A stretch of 64,000 bases of DNA from Mitsuokella sp047974105 (GTDB lineage Bacteria; Bacillota; Negativicutes; Selenomonadales; Selenomonadaceae): NCBI RefSeq assembly GCF_047974105.1, contig NZ_JBHYRS010000004.1, forward strand, positions 124,001 to 188,000, read 5' to 3'. Positions 35,641 to 43,414 of this stretch are shown here, in pieces. Below the pieces are notes generated by a model that saw only the letters and a program-made list of their open reading frames with translations, did no database searches and was not told the origin of the DNA. The first letter of the stretch is position 1. The number at the start of each line of letters is the position of its first letter. Made by a program: the position numbers and the translations under genes.

Positions 35641-37251
35641 TTAATTGGCCATGTCCGAAGCAACCGTCTCGCTTGAGACATTGGCCGCACTCGCGTTATT
35701 CGCGGCTGCAGCAGCACTTGCGGCAGCCGTGTCAGCTGCTTTCTGCTGAGCTGCTGCTTTGGCAGCGTCAGCGGCTTCCGCCTTCGTCTCTGACTGCTGA
35801 GCCTTCTGCAGCTGCTCCATCTCAAAGATCGCATCATCCTTGAGCTTCGCATCATCGCGGGCCTTCGGCGCCGTCTTGCCGGCTTCCTCAGAAGCCGAAT
35901 ACTTGACGACATCGAGGTCTACCGGAATGCCCATGGCCTTGTCGAGCTGTGCCTTGCTCGTGTTGTAGTTATAGAGAGCCGTGTAATAATTCGTGCGGGC
36001 CGTCGTCAGCTTCTCGTTGGCATCCATGACATCGAGGTTCGTGCCGACGCCGGCGCTGTAGCGGACCTGTGCAATTTTGTAGTCCTCTTCGGCCCGTGCG
36101 ACAGCGACAGAAGTCGTCTGGATGTTCTTTTCAGCAGCCTGCAGGCCAAGGTAATACGTGCGCACATCGAGACGAATCTGGTCATCGGTCTCGGCTGCCT
36201 TTTCCTTGGCCTTGGCAAGGGCCATATTGGCCGAGTTGACACTAGCCTGAGTCTGGCCATTATCAAAGACATCCCAAGAAGCATTAACACCAGCCGCCCA
36301 GCTATCGCTGCTCGTATGGTCGTGTGTAAATGGCTTTTCACCAGCAATAGCTTTATTCACTACAGCATTGACCGTTGGCTGATAACCTGCCTTGGCCGTT
36401 TCAACGTTTGCTTCCGCGGCCTTGACAGCGTAGCGCGCGGCCGCACCGTCAGCGCGGTTATCCAAAGCATAATTGACGCAGTCATCCTGAGTCAGGTCGT
36501 ACTTCGTGTATTTAAGCTGGTCGCGGATGTCAAGGACCGTATCCGTCGGCAGGCCGATGACATTGTTGAGCGTCGAGACAGCGATATCATAGTTGTTCTG
36601 GGCCGTCACGAGCGCCTGCTGGGCATTAGCGAGCTGCACCTGAGAGGCGAGCACATCGGATTTTGCGACCGTGCCGACGCGGTACTGCGCGTTGACATTG
36701 TCGAGATGCTCCTGCAGGGTATTGACCGACTCCTGCTCGACATCGATGAGATTGCGGCACTGCAGAATACTATAGTAGTCCGCAGTTGCCTGCAGTCGGA
36801 TAGCCTGCTTTGTCTCTTCCAATGCTAAGTCAGCTTCGTTAAGACCGTAACGGGCCTGCTTAATCTGACCTTTGATTGAAGCATTATAAAGTGGAATAGC
36901 TCCTTGTACTGTGTTGCCCCATGCATAATCATAAGCAGGGCCAACCAAGCCAGCAGAATGTTGGTTATGTACAGTATCCAAAGAATCACCGCCAATACGA
37001 TTTGCGTTGGATGTCCACGTTACAGTTGGTCCCATCGTACGGCGTGCCTTGGACAGCGACCACTTGGCCGTGTCGACATCTGTCAAAGCCTGACGGATCG
37101 TGCGGTTATTTTCCAGTGCCATCTGCACGCTGTCGTGCAGGTCGAGCTGTACGGTATCAGAAGCCAGCGCCGTACCAGAGATGGTAGCCGTCATCAGGCC
37201 CATGGCGACAATGGCAGTCAGTTTTTTATAGAAGCGTTTTTTCGTATTCAA
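35641..37251 (-). CDS. TolC family outer-membrane channel protein
   Basis: A 536-residue protein. Signal peptide ends near residue 32 (GTALASD). Two TolC (OEP) repeats follow, with helical hairpins such as LHDSVQMALENNRTIRQAL, QVQLANAQQALVTAQNNYDIAVSTLNNVIGLP and the second repeat VRYSAGVGTNLDVMDANEKLTTAR. The C-terminal ~70 residues are an Ala/Gln/Lys-rich extension with no homology I recognise. Start is TTG 37251, with GGGAGGG upstream. It probably forms a trimeric tunnel for efflux or secretion; no pump gene is adjacent. Confidence 0.9.
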   Translation of the reverse strand: MNTKKRFYKKLTAIVAMGLMTATISGTALASDTVQLDLHDSVQMALENNRTIRQALTDVDTAKWSLSKARRTMGPTVTWTSNANRIGGDSLDTVHNQHSAGLVGPAYDYAWGNTVQGAIPLYNASIKGQIKQARYGLNEADLALEETKQAIRLQATADYYSILQCRNLIDVEQESVNTLQEHLDNVNAQYRVGTVAKSDVLASQVQLANAQQALVTAQNNYDIAVSTLNNVIGLPTDTVLDIRDQLKYTKYDLTQDDCVNYALDNRADGAAARYAVKAAEANVETAKAGYQPTVNAVVNKAIAGEKPFTHDHTSSDSWAAGVNASWDVFDNGQTQASVNSANMALAKAKEKAAETDDQIRLDVRTYYLGLQAAEKNIQTTSVAVARAEEDYKIAQVRYSAGVGTNLDVMDANEKLTTARTNYYTALYNYNTSKAQLDKAMGIPVDLDVVKYSASEEAGKTAPKARDDAKLKDDAIFEMEQLQKAQQSETKAEAADAAKAAAQQKAADTAAASAAAAANNASAANVSSETVASDMAN

Positions 37252-37318
37252 GGTCAGTTCCCTCCCAGAGAAATGTAGCATCTCTTCCTTAAATCTTCAT
37301 TTGAACCAAGATGTTTCG

Positions 37319-38605
37319 TCAGAACGACTGGCGTATGCCGAGATACGCTGCGCGTTTATCGCTGTCGTTGACATCATTCCACTGGCCCATAAGCCAGGTG
37401 CCGGCATTGTTGAGTTCATATTGAGCCTGCAGGCGCAGCGATGGATCGTTGGGGTCCATGGCATCCGCCGAAAAGATGAAGCGTTTGCCCGCGTAAGCGT
37501 CGAGACCTACGCCCACATCGCCGTTTATGACCCCGCCGCGCACGCCGTAATGGTCACCGCGGCGTCCAATCTCAAAATTTCCGCGGTTGCCGTCCCCGAT
37601 ATCATCGAGTCCGGCCCGCAGAAAATTTCCTTTTTCAGGCCCAATATCGACATTGAAATCCGTCTGCCAGTCACTTTTGGCCCCACTATAAAGTACGTCT
37701 GCCGATGGGTTGACTTTGATATCTTCGAGCTTGCCCATCATATTTCCTGCTTTTTCGGACATTTGACGTGCATTATGAATTGTTTTCTTGATGTCCTCAG
37801 CTGTCTGCGGGTCGCCGACGGCGTTGTCCATGTTTTCGGCGATATTCGCGATGCGGTCGCTGGCGTCCTTGATGTTCATGAGCGTCAGGCGCAGATTTTC
37901 TGCCGTCTGCGGGTCAGCACCAACGGTCGCAAGATTCGTCATCATGGCCTCGACCTGCTGCATCGTGCGGTTGAGACCGCCCGAGGCCGCATTGAGATTG
38001 GCGAGCATCTGCGTAATATTGCCCTGATTATCCCGCATCGTCTGCTCCATCGCCGCGACGAGGCCATCCATATGAGCCGTCATATCACGGATATTTACGG
38101 CCATCTGCAGGAAGTTTTTCTGAAAGTCCGGATTGCCCATGACCTGATTCAGTGAATCGAGCAGGGTCTGCACCTGATCCATGACATCACCCGCTTTGGC
38201 CATCAGGGTATCGATGCCCTCTTCTTCCTGACCAATCAGGTAGTCGCCATCGCCAAGGTAGATGCCCTGGTCCTTGCCCGGCAGGATATTGACGAATTTA
38301 TCGCCCATGACACCGGACGAGCCGATGGTCACCTGTGAGCCCTTCGGGATTTTCGTATTTCCCGTGATTTCCATGGCCACCGTGACGCCGCCGCCATCGT
38401 TGCGGATGCTCTTGACCTTGCCCACGGGCACGCCCGAGAGGCGTACGACAGATTCCGGCTCCACGCCGATGACCTGCTTGAAGCCAGCATATAATGTATA
38501 GCCTTTATGTCCGGACAGGGAAACACCTGAGAGCAGGGCGGCCACGGCCGCGAAAAGAATCACGCCGATGACGGTAAATGCCCCGACTTTTGCCTCTGTC
38601 GTCAT
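37319..38605 (-). CDS. mlaD: MlaD-like MCE protein with C-terminal beta-barrel
   Basis: A 428-residue protein. Membrane helix at residues 8-30, then one MCE domain (about 38-120, SVVRLSGVPVGKVKSIRN and GSSGVMGDKFVNILPG). A long helical section follows (about 135-300, many Met/Asn/Gln and NIRDMTAHMDGL, NIKDASDRIANIAENMDNA). From about 315 strands appear with a terminal LGIRQSF, an outer-membrane barrel ending. E. coli MlaD lacks this barrel. The layout would make a lipid conduit from inner to outer membrane; it has been reported for diderm Firmicutes such as Veillonella. It overlaps mlaF by 4 nt. Confidence 0.93.
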   Translation of the reverse strand: MTTEAKVGAFTVIGVILFAAVAALLSGVSLSGHKGYTLYAGFKQVIGVEPESVVRLSGVPVGKVKSIRNDGGGVTVAMEITGNTKIPKGSQVTIGSSGVMGDKFVNILPGKDQGIYLGDGDYLIGQEEEGIDTLMAKAGDVMDQVQTLLDSLNQVMGNPDFQKNFLQMAVNIRDMTAHMDGLVAAMEQTMRDNQGNITQMLANLNAASGGLNRTMQQVEAMMTNLATVGADPQTAENLRLTLMNIKDASDRIANIAENMDNAVGDPQTAEDIKKTIHNARQMSEKAGNMMGKLEDIKVNPSADVLYSGAKSDWQTDFNVDIGPEKGNFLRAGLDDIGDGNRGNFEIGRRGDHYGVRGGVINGDVGVGLDAYAGKRFIFSADAMDPNDPSLRLQAQYELNNAGTWLMGQWNDVNDSDKRAAYLGIRQSF

Positions 38606-39348
38606 GTCTCGTCCTCCTTCACTGTACGCAGGGTGCGGAAAAATGCCTGCACACGCGCATCTTTGATTTTCTTGAAACGCTCCACCGTGTCGACTGCGAT
38701 GAGTTCGCCATTATAAATCATGGCAATGCGGTCGGAAATGCGGCAGGCACTGGCCATATCGTGCGTGACGACAATGCTCGTCACGGAAAGGGCCTTTTGT
38801 GTATTTACGATGAGTTCGTCAATTTTCTCGGTCATCAAAGGGTCAAGGCCGGAGCTCGGCTCATCGTAGCAGATGATGGAAGGCTCTACAGCGATGGCCC
38901 TTGCAAGGCTCACGCGTTTTTTCATGCCGCCCGACAGTTCATTCGGCATCATGTTTTCGACGCCGTCGAGTCCGACGAGATGAAGTTTTTCCTTGACGAT
39001 GACGCGGATATCGTCATCACTGAGTTTTGTATGTTCGCGCAGGCCGAAGGCGACATTCTCGCCCACGGTCATGGAATCAAAAAGCGCGGAATACTGGAAA
39101 ACCATGCCCATCTTGAGTCGGGCCTTGTTGAGCTGTGCCTCATTCATCGGCACGATGTCCTGCCCGTCGATGAGAATCTGGCCGCTCGTCGGCTTGATGA
39201 GGCCCATGAGCAGGCGCAGGAACGTGCTCTTGCCCGAGCCCGAGCCGCCGATGATAGCCAATGTCTCGCCATCGTATATTTTTAAATTGATATGCTTCAG
39301 TGCTTCTTTTTCTTCAAAGCGCATGCATACATCGACAAATTCAATCAT
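38602..39348 (-). CDS. mlaF: MlaF-like phospholipid transport ATPase
   Basis: A 248-residue ABC ATPase with Walker A IIGGSGSGKSTFLRLLMGL, Q-loop MGMVFQYSALFDSMTVGENVAF, signature NELSGGMKKRVSLARAIA and Walker B SIICYDEPSSGLDPLMTEKI. The YSALFDSMTV segment and GGMKKR signature are typical of MlaF. It drives MlaE/MlaD phospholipid movement. It starts 13 nt after mlaE and overlaps mlaD by 4 nt. MlaA, MlaB and MlaC genes are not present in the window. Confidence 0.95.
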   Translation of the reverse strand: MIEFVDVCMRFEEKEALKHINLKIYDGETLAIIGGSGSGKSTFLRLLMGLIKPTSGQILIDGQDIVPMNEAQLNKARLKMGMVFQYSALFDSMTVGENVAFGLREHTKLSDDDIRVIVKEKLHLVGLDGVENMMPNELSGGMKKRVSLARAIAVEPSIICYDEPSSGLDPLMTEKIDELIVNTQKALSVTSIVVTHDMASACRISDRIAMIYNGELIAVDTVERFKKIKDARVQAFFRTLRTVKEDET

Positions 39349-39361
39349 ATTGCTTTCCTAA

Positions 39362-40132
39362 TCAAAAGAGCAAGAATGTCAGCAGAGCATTCAGGCAGAA
39401 AATGACAATGATAGACGCGACTACGGTCTTTGTCGTAGCCCGGCCGACGCCTTCCGCGCCATCCGGGCAGTGCAGGCCGTAATAGCAGCCGAGCACGGCA
39501 ATGACATTGCCGAAGAACACAGCCTTGATGACACCGCCCATCAAATCGAAGAGGTCGCAGAAGACATGGATGGAATTCATATAACTGTATGTCGTCAGAC
39601 CCTTGTAAAAGACGGCAATGACCCAGCCGCCGAAAACGCCGATGACATCGCCAAAGACCGTCAGGATGGGAACGACCATCATGCAGGCCAGCATGCGCGG
39701 CACCAAGAGATAATCAATGGGGCTCACGGCCATGACGCGCAGAGCGTCAATCTGCTCCGTGACTTTCATCGTCGCAATTTCCGCCGTGATGGCCGAGCCT
39801 ACGCGGCCGGCACAGACGACGGCGACGAGCACGGGGCCGAGCTCGCGGCCCACGGCAATCGTGACAATGCCGCCCAAAGTGCCCTGCGCGCCAAAGCGAA
39901 TCAGGACATCCGCTGTCTGCAGCGTGATAACCACGCCCGTAAAGAGCAGAGTCAGGCTGACAATCATCAGGGAATCCACGCCAAGATGCGACATCTGCGT
40001 CAGGATATGATGAAAGCGCGGTTTGTGGCGCAGCGAACGCAGGGTCTCGCCATAGAGCATGACGATGGTGCCAAGTTCCTCCAGCCTGTGCAGGACAAAG
40101 GCGCCGATGGCACTGAGTATCCGCAGCAGCAT
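39362..40132 (-). CDS. mlaE: MlaE-like phospholipid transport permease
   Basis: A 256-residue polytopic protein of the MlaE family. An N-terminal amphipathic stretch precedes about five membrane helices. Family blocks are VGRELGPVLVAVVCAGRVGSAITAEIATMKVTEQIDALRVMAVSP (only parts quoted: RELGPVLVA, GRVGSAITAEIATMKVTEQ). ATG 40132 has GGGGG upstream; the longer frame start is rejected. It is the first gene of the cluster behind a promoter at 40173-40201, so it probably leads the whole outer-membrane transcription unit. Confidence 0.95.
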   Translation of the reverse strand: MLLRILSAIGAFVLHRLEELGTIVMLYGETLRSLRHKPRFHHILTQMSHLGVDSLMIVSLTLLFTGVVITLQTADVLIRFGAQGTLGGIVTIAVGRELGPVLVAVVCAGRVGSAITAEIATMKVTEQIDALRVMAVSPIDYLLVPRMLACMMVVPILTVFGDVIGVFGGWVIAVFYKGLTTYSYMNSIHVFCDLFDLMGGVIKAVFFGNVIAVLGCYYGLHCPDGAEGVGRATTKTVVASIIVIFCLNALLTFLLF

Positions 40133-40172
40133 CTTATTCCCCCTCTCTTTTGCATAAATCCTCATAGTTACG

Positions 40173-40201
40173 ATTTTAGCAAGCAATTGAAAAATAGTAA
40201 A
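40173..40201 (-). promoter_or_regulatory. Promoter for the mla/outer-membrane cluster
   Basis: On the minus strand TTTACT (40196-40201) and TAAAAT (40173-40178) are 17 nt apart, 41 nt upstream of the mlaE ATG. The -35 lies inside the left arm of the inverted repeat at 40191-40218. Confidence 0.6.
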
Positions 40202-40218
40202 GATAAGTTTACTATTTT
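40191..40218. promoter_or_regulatory. Putative operator at the mla promoter
   Basis: An 11-bp perfect inverted repeat, AAAATAGTAAA and TTTACTATTTT, separated by GATAAG. It covers the -35 of the mla promoter and lies about 40 nt upstream of the rnhA -10. The symmetry and place fit a repressor or activator site; the regulator is unknown. Confidence 0.55.
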
Positions 40219-40256
40219 GAACATAATTTTCTCTGTCTTTCTCAAAAAAAGTCCTT

Positions 40257-40262
40257 TATAAT
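40257..40262 (+). promoter_or_regulatory. -10 element of rnhA promoter
   Basis: A perfect TATAAT lies 28 nt upstream of the rnhA ATG, with AGGAGG between. No good -35 is found at 16-18 nt, so the promoter is weak or activator dependent. Confidence 0.45.
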
Positions 40263-40290
40263 AGAAGAAAACCTTGTTCAGGAGGAGTCT

Positions 40291-41016
40291 ATGCCCAAAA
40301 AAGTATACGCCGTACGCGTTGGCCGCAGCTGCGGCCTTTTCATGAGCTGGGAGGAATGCAAAAAACAAGTCGCAGGCTTTCCCGCTGCCCGCTATAAAAG
40401 CTTCACGAATGCACAGGAGGCCCTGAGCTGGCTGGCCGGTTCCGACACACCGCAGGCAAAAAAAGCACCGTCAGGCTCAGCCGCTCCCTTCCCTCATGCA
40501 GCAAAACCTCATAAATCATATGCCCGTACTGCCAGTCCCACTCCGTCAAAGCCGCTGCGCCCCGACGCCGAGCAGGATTTTGTCATCTACACCGATGGCT
40601 CGTGCCTGCGCAATCCCGATGGCCCCGGCGGCTGGGCCGCGGTCATCCGCGACGTCGCGACGAACGAAGTCACAAAACTGCATGAAGGCAGTCCCTCGAC
40701 GACAAACAACCGCATGGAGCTCTCGGCAGCCATCGCGGCCCTCGCTTTTCCGAAGATGCCTGCTAAAATTGCCCTTTATACGGACAGCCAGTACCTCAAG
40801 AACGGCATTACAAAGTGGATGACAAATTGGAAACGGCGCGGCTGGAAAAAAGCCGATGGCCAGCCCGTCCTGAATCAAGACCTCTGGCAAAAGCTTGACA
40901 CACTCTACAGCCGACACGATGTGACATTTCACTGGGTCAAGGGCCATGTCGGCGTTGAACTCAATGAAGAATGCGATCGCCTTGCCAAACAGGAAGCAAT
41001 GAAATACCGCGCATAA
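40291..41016 (+). CDS. rnhA: Ribonuclease HI with N-terminal hybrid-binding domain
   Basis: A 241-residue protein. Residues 3-50 (KKVYAVRVGRSCGLFMSWEECKKQV) form the RNA-DNA hybrid/dsRNA-binding viroplasmin-like domain of RNase H1. After a Pro/Ala linker the catalytic domain starts near residue 92, with Asp in IYTDGSCL, Glu in NNRMELSAAI, Asp in LYTDSQYLK and Asp in NEECDRLA. It removes RNA from RNA:DNA hybrids. ATG with AGGAGG upstream. It is transcribed away from the mla cluster and ends at a bidirectional terminator. Confidence 0.95.
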   Translation: MPKKVYAVRVGRSCGLFMSWEECKKQVAGFPAARYKSFTNAQEALSWLAGSDTPQAKKAPSGSAAPFPHAAKPHKSYARTASPTPSKPLRPDAEQDFVIYTDGSCLRNPDGPGGWAAVIRDVATNEVTKLHEGSPSTTNNRMELSAAIAALAFPKMPAKIALYTDSQYLKNGITKWMTNWKRRGWKKADGQPVLNQDLWQKLDTLYSRHDVTFHWVKGHVGVELNEECDRLAKQEAMKYRA

Positions 41017-41050
41017 AAAAAGACTGCCTCACGGCAGTCTCTTTTTATTT
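41014..41050. terminator. Bidirectional terminator between rnhA and serS
   Basis: The hairpin AGACTGCC-TCAC-GGCAGTCT (41021-41040) has A and T runs on both sides, so it terminates rnhA on the plus strand and serS on the minus strand. Confidence 0.88.
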
Positions 41051-41062
41051 CATAATATAATC

Positions 41063-42343
41063 TTATTCCGGCTTTTTGATGACTTCTACGCCGCCCATGT
41101 ACGGAATCAGGACTTTCGGCACGCGGACGGAGCCGTCAGCCTGCTGATAGTTCTCGAGGATGGCTGCGACCGTGCGGCCGACAGCGAGGCCCGAGCCATT
41201 GAGCGTGTGGACAAACTCCGGCTTGCTCTTGGCATCGCGGCGGAACTTGATGTTGGCGCGGCGGGCCTGATAATCCGTGCAGTTCGAGCACGAAGAAATC
41301 TCGCGGTATTTGTTCTGTGCAGGGAACCAGACCTCAAGGTCATACGTCGTGGCCGACGTGAAGCTCATATCGCCCGTGCAGAGTTTGACGATGTGGTACG
41401 GGAGCTCCAGAAGCTTCAGGACATCTTCTGCGGCGTTGACCATCGTATCGAGTTCATGCCAGCTCGTCTCCGGCTTGACGAATTTGATCATCTCAACCTT
41501 GTTGAACTGATGCTGGCGAATGAGGCCGCGCGTATCGCGTCCGGCGCTGCCGGCCTCGGCGCGGAAGCAGGCCGTGTAGCAGCTGTAGTATTCCGGCAGT
41601 TTGCTGCCATCGAGGATTTCATCGCGATGATAGTTCGTCATCGGCACCTCAGCCGTCGGCACGAGGTAATAGTCAAGGCCTTCAAGCTTGAACATATCCT
41701 CGGCGAATTTCGGCAGCTGGCCCGTGCCGATCATGCTGTCCTTGTTGGCAATGTACGGAGCCAGCACTTCCGTATAACCGTGTTTGTTCGCGTGCAGGTC
41801 CATCATGAAATTGATGCAGGCGCGCTCGAGGCGGGCACCCATGCCCTTGTAGAACGTGAAGCGTGCACCCGTGACTTTGGCGGCGCGGTCAGCATCGAGA
41901 ATATCAAGGTCGGAACCGATATCCCAATGCGCCTTCGGCTCGAAATCGAATTTCGTCGGCTCGCCCCATTTGCGGACTTCCGGATTTTCTGTGTCGTCCT
42001 TGCCGATAGGTACGTCTTCGCGCGGCATATTCGGGATATGGAGCATGATGTCGCGCAGCTGCGCTTCGACATCTTTGAGCTCTTTGTCGAGTTCCGAGAT
42101 TTTTGCACCGACCGTGCGCATCTCAAGAATCTTTGCCTCAGCGTCTTCCTTGTTCTTCTTCATGACGCTGATTTCCTTCGAGACCGTGTTGCGCTGGCTC
42201 TTGAGAGCCTCAGACTCCTGCAGCAGCTCGCGGCGTTTTTTGTCAAGGCCTTCAAAGTCATCGAGGTTCAGCGGATTACAGCGGTTCTTGAGCATCTGAC
42301 GGACTTCGTCGAGATGTTCGCGCACAAATTTGATATCCAACAA
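41063..42343 (-). CDS. serS: Seryl-tRNA synthetase
   Basis: A 426-residue class II synthetase. An N-terminal long-arm coiled coil (about residues 27-105) binds tRNA-Ser. Motif 2 is CFRAEAGSAGRDTRGLIRQHQFNKVE near residue 265 and motif 3 GSGLAVGRTVAAILENYQ near 385. The start is probably TTG 42343 ((M)LDIKFVREHLD) with GGAG 10 nt upstream, rather than the GTG at 42352 that abuts that site. No T-box leader is seen upstream; a plain promoter is present. Confidence 0.97.
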   Translation of the reverse strand: MLDIKFVREHLDEVRQMLKNRCNPLNLDDFEGLDKKRRELLQESEALKSQRNTVSKEISVMKKNKEDAEAKILEMRTVGAKISELDKELKDVEAQLRDIMLHIPNMPREDVPIGKDDTENPEVRKWGEPTKFDFEPKAHWDIGSDLDILDADRAAKVTGARFTFYKGMGARLERACINFMMDLHANKHGYTEVLAPYIANKDSMIGTGQLPKFAEDMFKLEGLDYYLVPTAEVPMTNYHRDEILDGSKLPEYYSCYTACFRAEAGSAGRDTRGLIRQHQFNKVEMIKFVKPETSWHELDTMVNAAEDVLKLLELPYHIVKLCTGDMSFTSATTYDLEVWFPAQNKYREISSCSNCTDYQARRANIKFRRDAKSKPEFVHTLNGSGLAVGRTVAAILENYQQADGSVRVPKVLIPYMGGVEVIKKPE

Positions 42344-42418
42344 TGTTCTCACACTCCATTATGATTCCAGCACCGCAGGGCGCGGCACAAGTTTATGCAT
42401 GATTTCTTCTAAAATATC

Positions 42419-42447
42419 ATTATATCAGCTTTCTAAAAACGCGGCAA
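42419..42447 (-). promoter_or_regulatory. Promoter for serS
   Basis: On the minus strand TTGCCG (42442-42447) and a perfect TATAAT (42419-42424) are 17 nt apart, just after the terminator of the racemase gene. Confidence 0.65.
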
Positions 42448-42460
42448 ATCTTTCCAAAGA

Positions 42461-42490
42461 AAAAGGTCTCCCCTAAGGGGAGACCTCTAT
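42461..42490 (-). terminator. Terminator after the racemase gene
   Basis: On the minus strand GGTCTCCCC-TTA-GGGGAGACC is followed by TTTTTC. It lies about 55 nt past the racemase stop. Confidence 0.85.
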
Positions 42491-42543
42491 GCCTAATACG
42501 TCAAAGGAAACGCATAGATAGCAAAGGAACAAAACAAACGGCT

Positions 42544-43266
42544 TCAGGCCATCACGGCTTTGCGCGGCAGGTGCGAGATAACCTTGGCACCGGCTTTTTC
42601 TACGGCCTTTTCCGCGAGGACTTCTGTCGCATCGATGAAATTGCCCTCGAGATGGTACATCTCTACAGCCACCGGCACTTCCGTGCAGCCGAGCACAAAA
42701 GCCTCGCAGCCTTCGTCAGCCATCTTCTTCAGAGCCATGCGTACGGCCGTCGTATCGTAGCTCATGTCGCCGGCTTTGACGCCATCGTAAATCATGCCGT
42801 GCACGGCTTCTTCTGCTTCGCCCTGCGGCTGTACGACCTCGACGCCCTCGCGTGCCAGAGCGCGCTGATAAAGGCCCGACTTGCACGTGCCGGCCGAAGC
42901 GAGCAGGCCGACTTTGCGATAGCCTTCTTTGGCGCAGAACTTAGCCGTCTCCTCAATCATGTTGATGACGGGGATTCTCAGATGCGGCAGCATGAGCGGC
43001 AAGAAGTAATGTGCCGTGTTGCAGCCCATGATGAGGAAATCCGCGCCGCCATTCGTCAGGCGCTCAGCCGACTTCATGAGCTCCGGCAGCGGGCTCTCGC
43101 CTTTGCCGAGAATGGCTGCCGTGCGGTCAGGGATATTCGTGTTGTTGTCTACGAGAATAGGAATATGGTCCTGATCTTCACGCGCATCTGTGGCGAGAAT
43201 GACCTTTTTCATGAGGTCCACCGTTGCCATCGGGCCCATACCGCCAATAATACCAATCGTCTTCAT
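42544..43266 (-). CDS. Aspartate/glutamate racemase family protein
   Basis: A 240-residue member of the Asp/Glu racemase superfamily. It opens with MKTIGIIGGMGPMATVDL, has the first catalytic Cys in FLIMGCNTAHYF near residue 84 and the second in FVLGCTEVPVAV near 195, with NTNIPDRTAAIL between. It more resembles aspartate racemase (RacD/YgeA type) than MurI. Two adjacent ATGs (43269 and 43266) are possible starts after GAGGAG; 43266 gives the family N-terminus. It is divergent from a LysR gene, which probably controls it. Substrate not determined. Confidence 0.87.
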   Translation of the reverse strand: MKTIGIIGGMGPMATVDLMKKVILATDAREDQDHIPILVDNNTNIPDRTAAILGKGESPLPELMKSAERLTNGGADFLIMGCNTAHYFLPLMLPHLRIPVINMIEETAKFCAKEGYRKVGLLASAGTCKSGLYQRALAREGVEVVQPQGEAEEAVHGMIYDGVKAGDMSYDTTAVRMALKKMADEGCEAFVLGCTEVPVAVEMYHLEGNFIDATEVLAEKAVEKAGAKVISHLPRKAVMA

Positions 43267-43316
43267 CATGACCACTCCTCTATGTTACGGCGCCCTGCGC
43301 CAGTCAAAATCTTTTC

Positions 43317-43353
43317 TTGTTATCAGCATATCATTTTGGTAGTATATAAACAA
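43317..43353. promoter_or_regulatory. Divergent, overlapping promoters of racemase and lysR genes
   Basis: For lysR (plus): TTGTTA (43317-43322), 17 nt, TAGTAT (43340-43345). For the racemase (minus): TTGTTT (43348-43353), 17 nt, TATGCT (43325-43330). The two overlap almost completely in a very AT-rich 138-nt gap, as often seen for LysR regulators that control the divergent gene and themselves. Confidence 0.5.
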
Positions 43354-43414
43354 ATACATATAATTATATAATATCTATCGAAATATTTTATGGCACAAAA
43401 GGAGATATATTCAT

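Noticed and set aside
35641..35912. Overlapping Arg-rich frame inside the tolC-like C-terminus
   Set aside because: It is a shifted reading of the Ala-rich extension; the TolC frame continues intact to its stop.
42353..42460. Possible T-box riboswitch before serS
   Set aside because: The leader is under 80 nt from the promoter and has no T-box core sequence or antiterminator pair.
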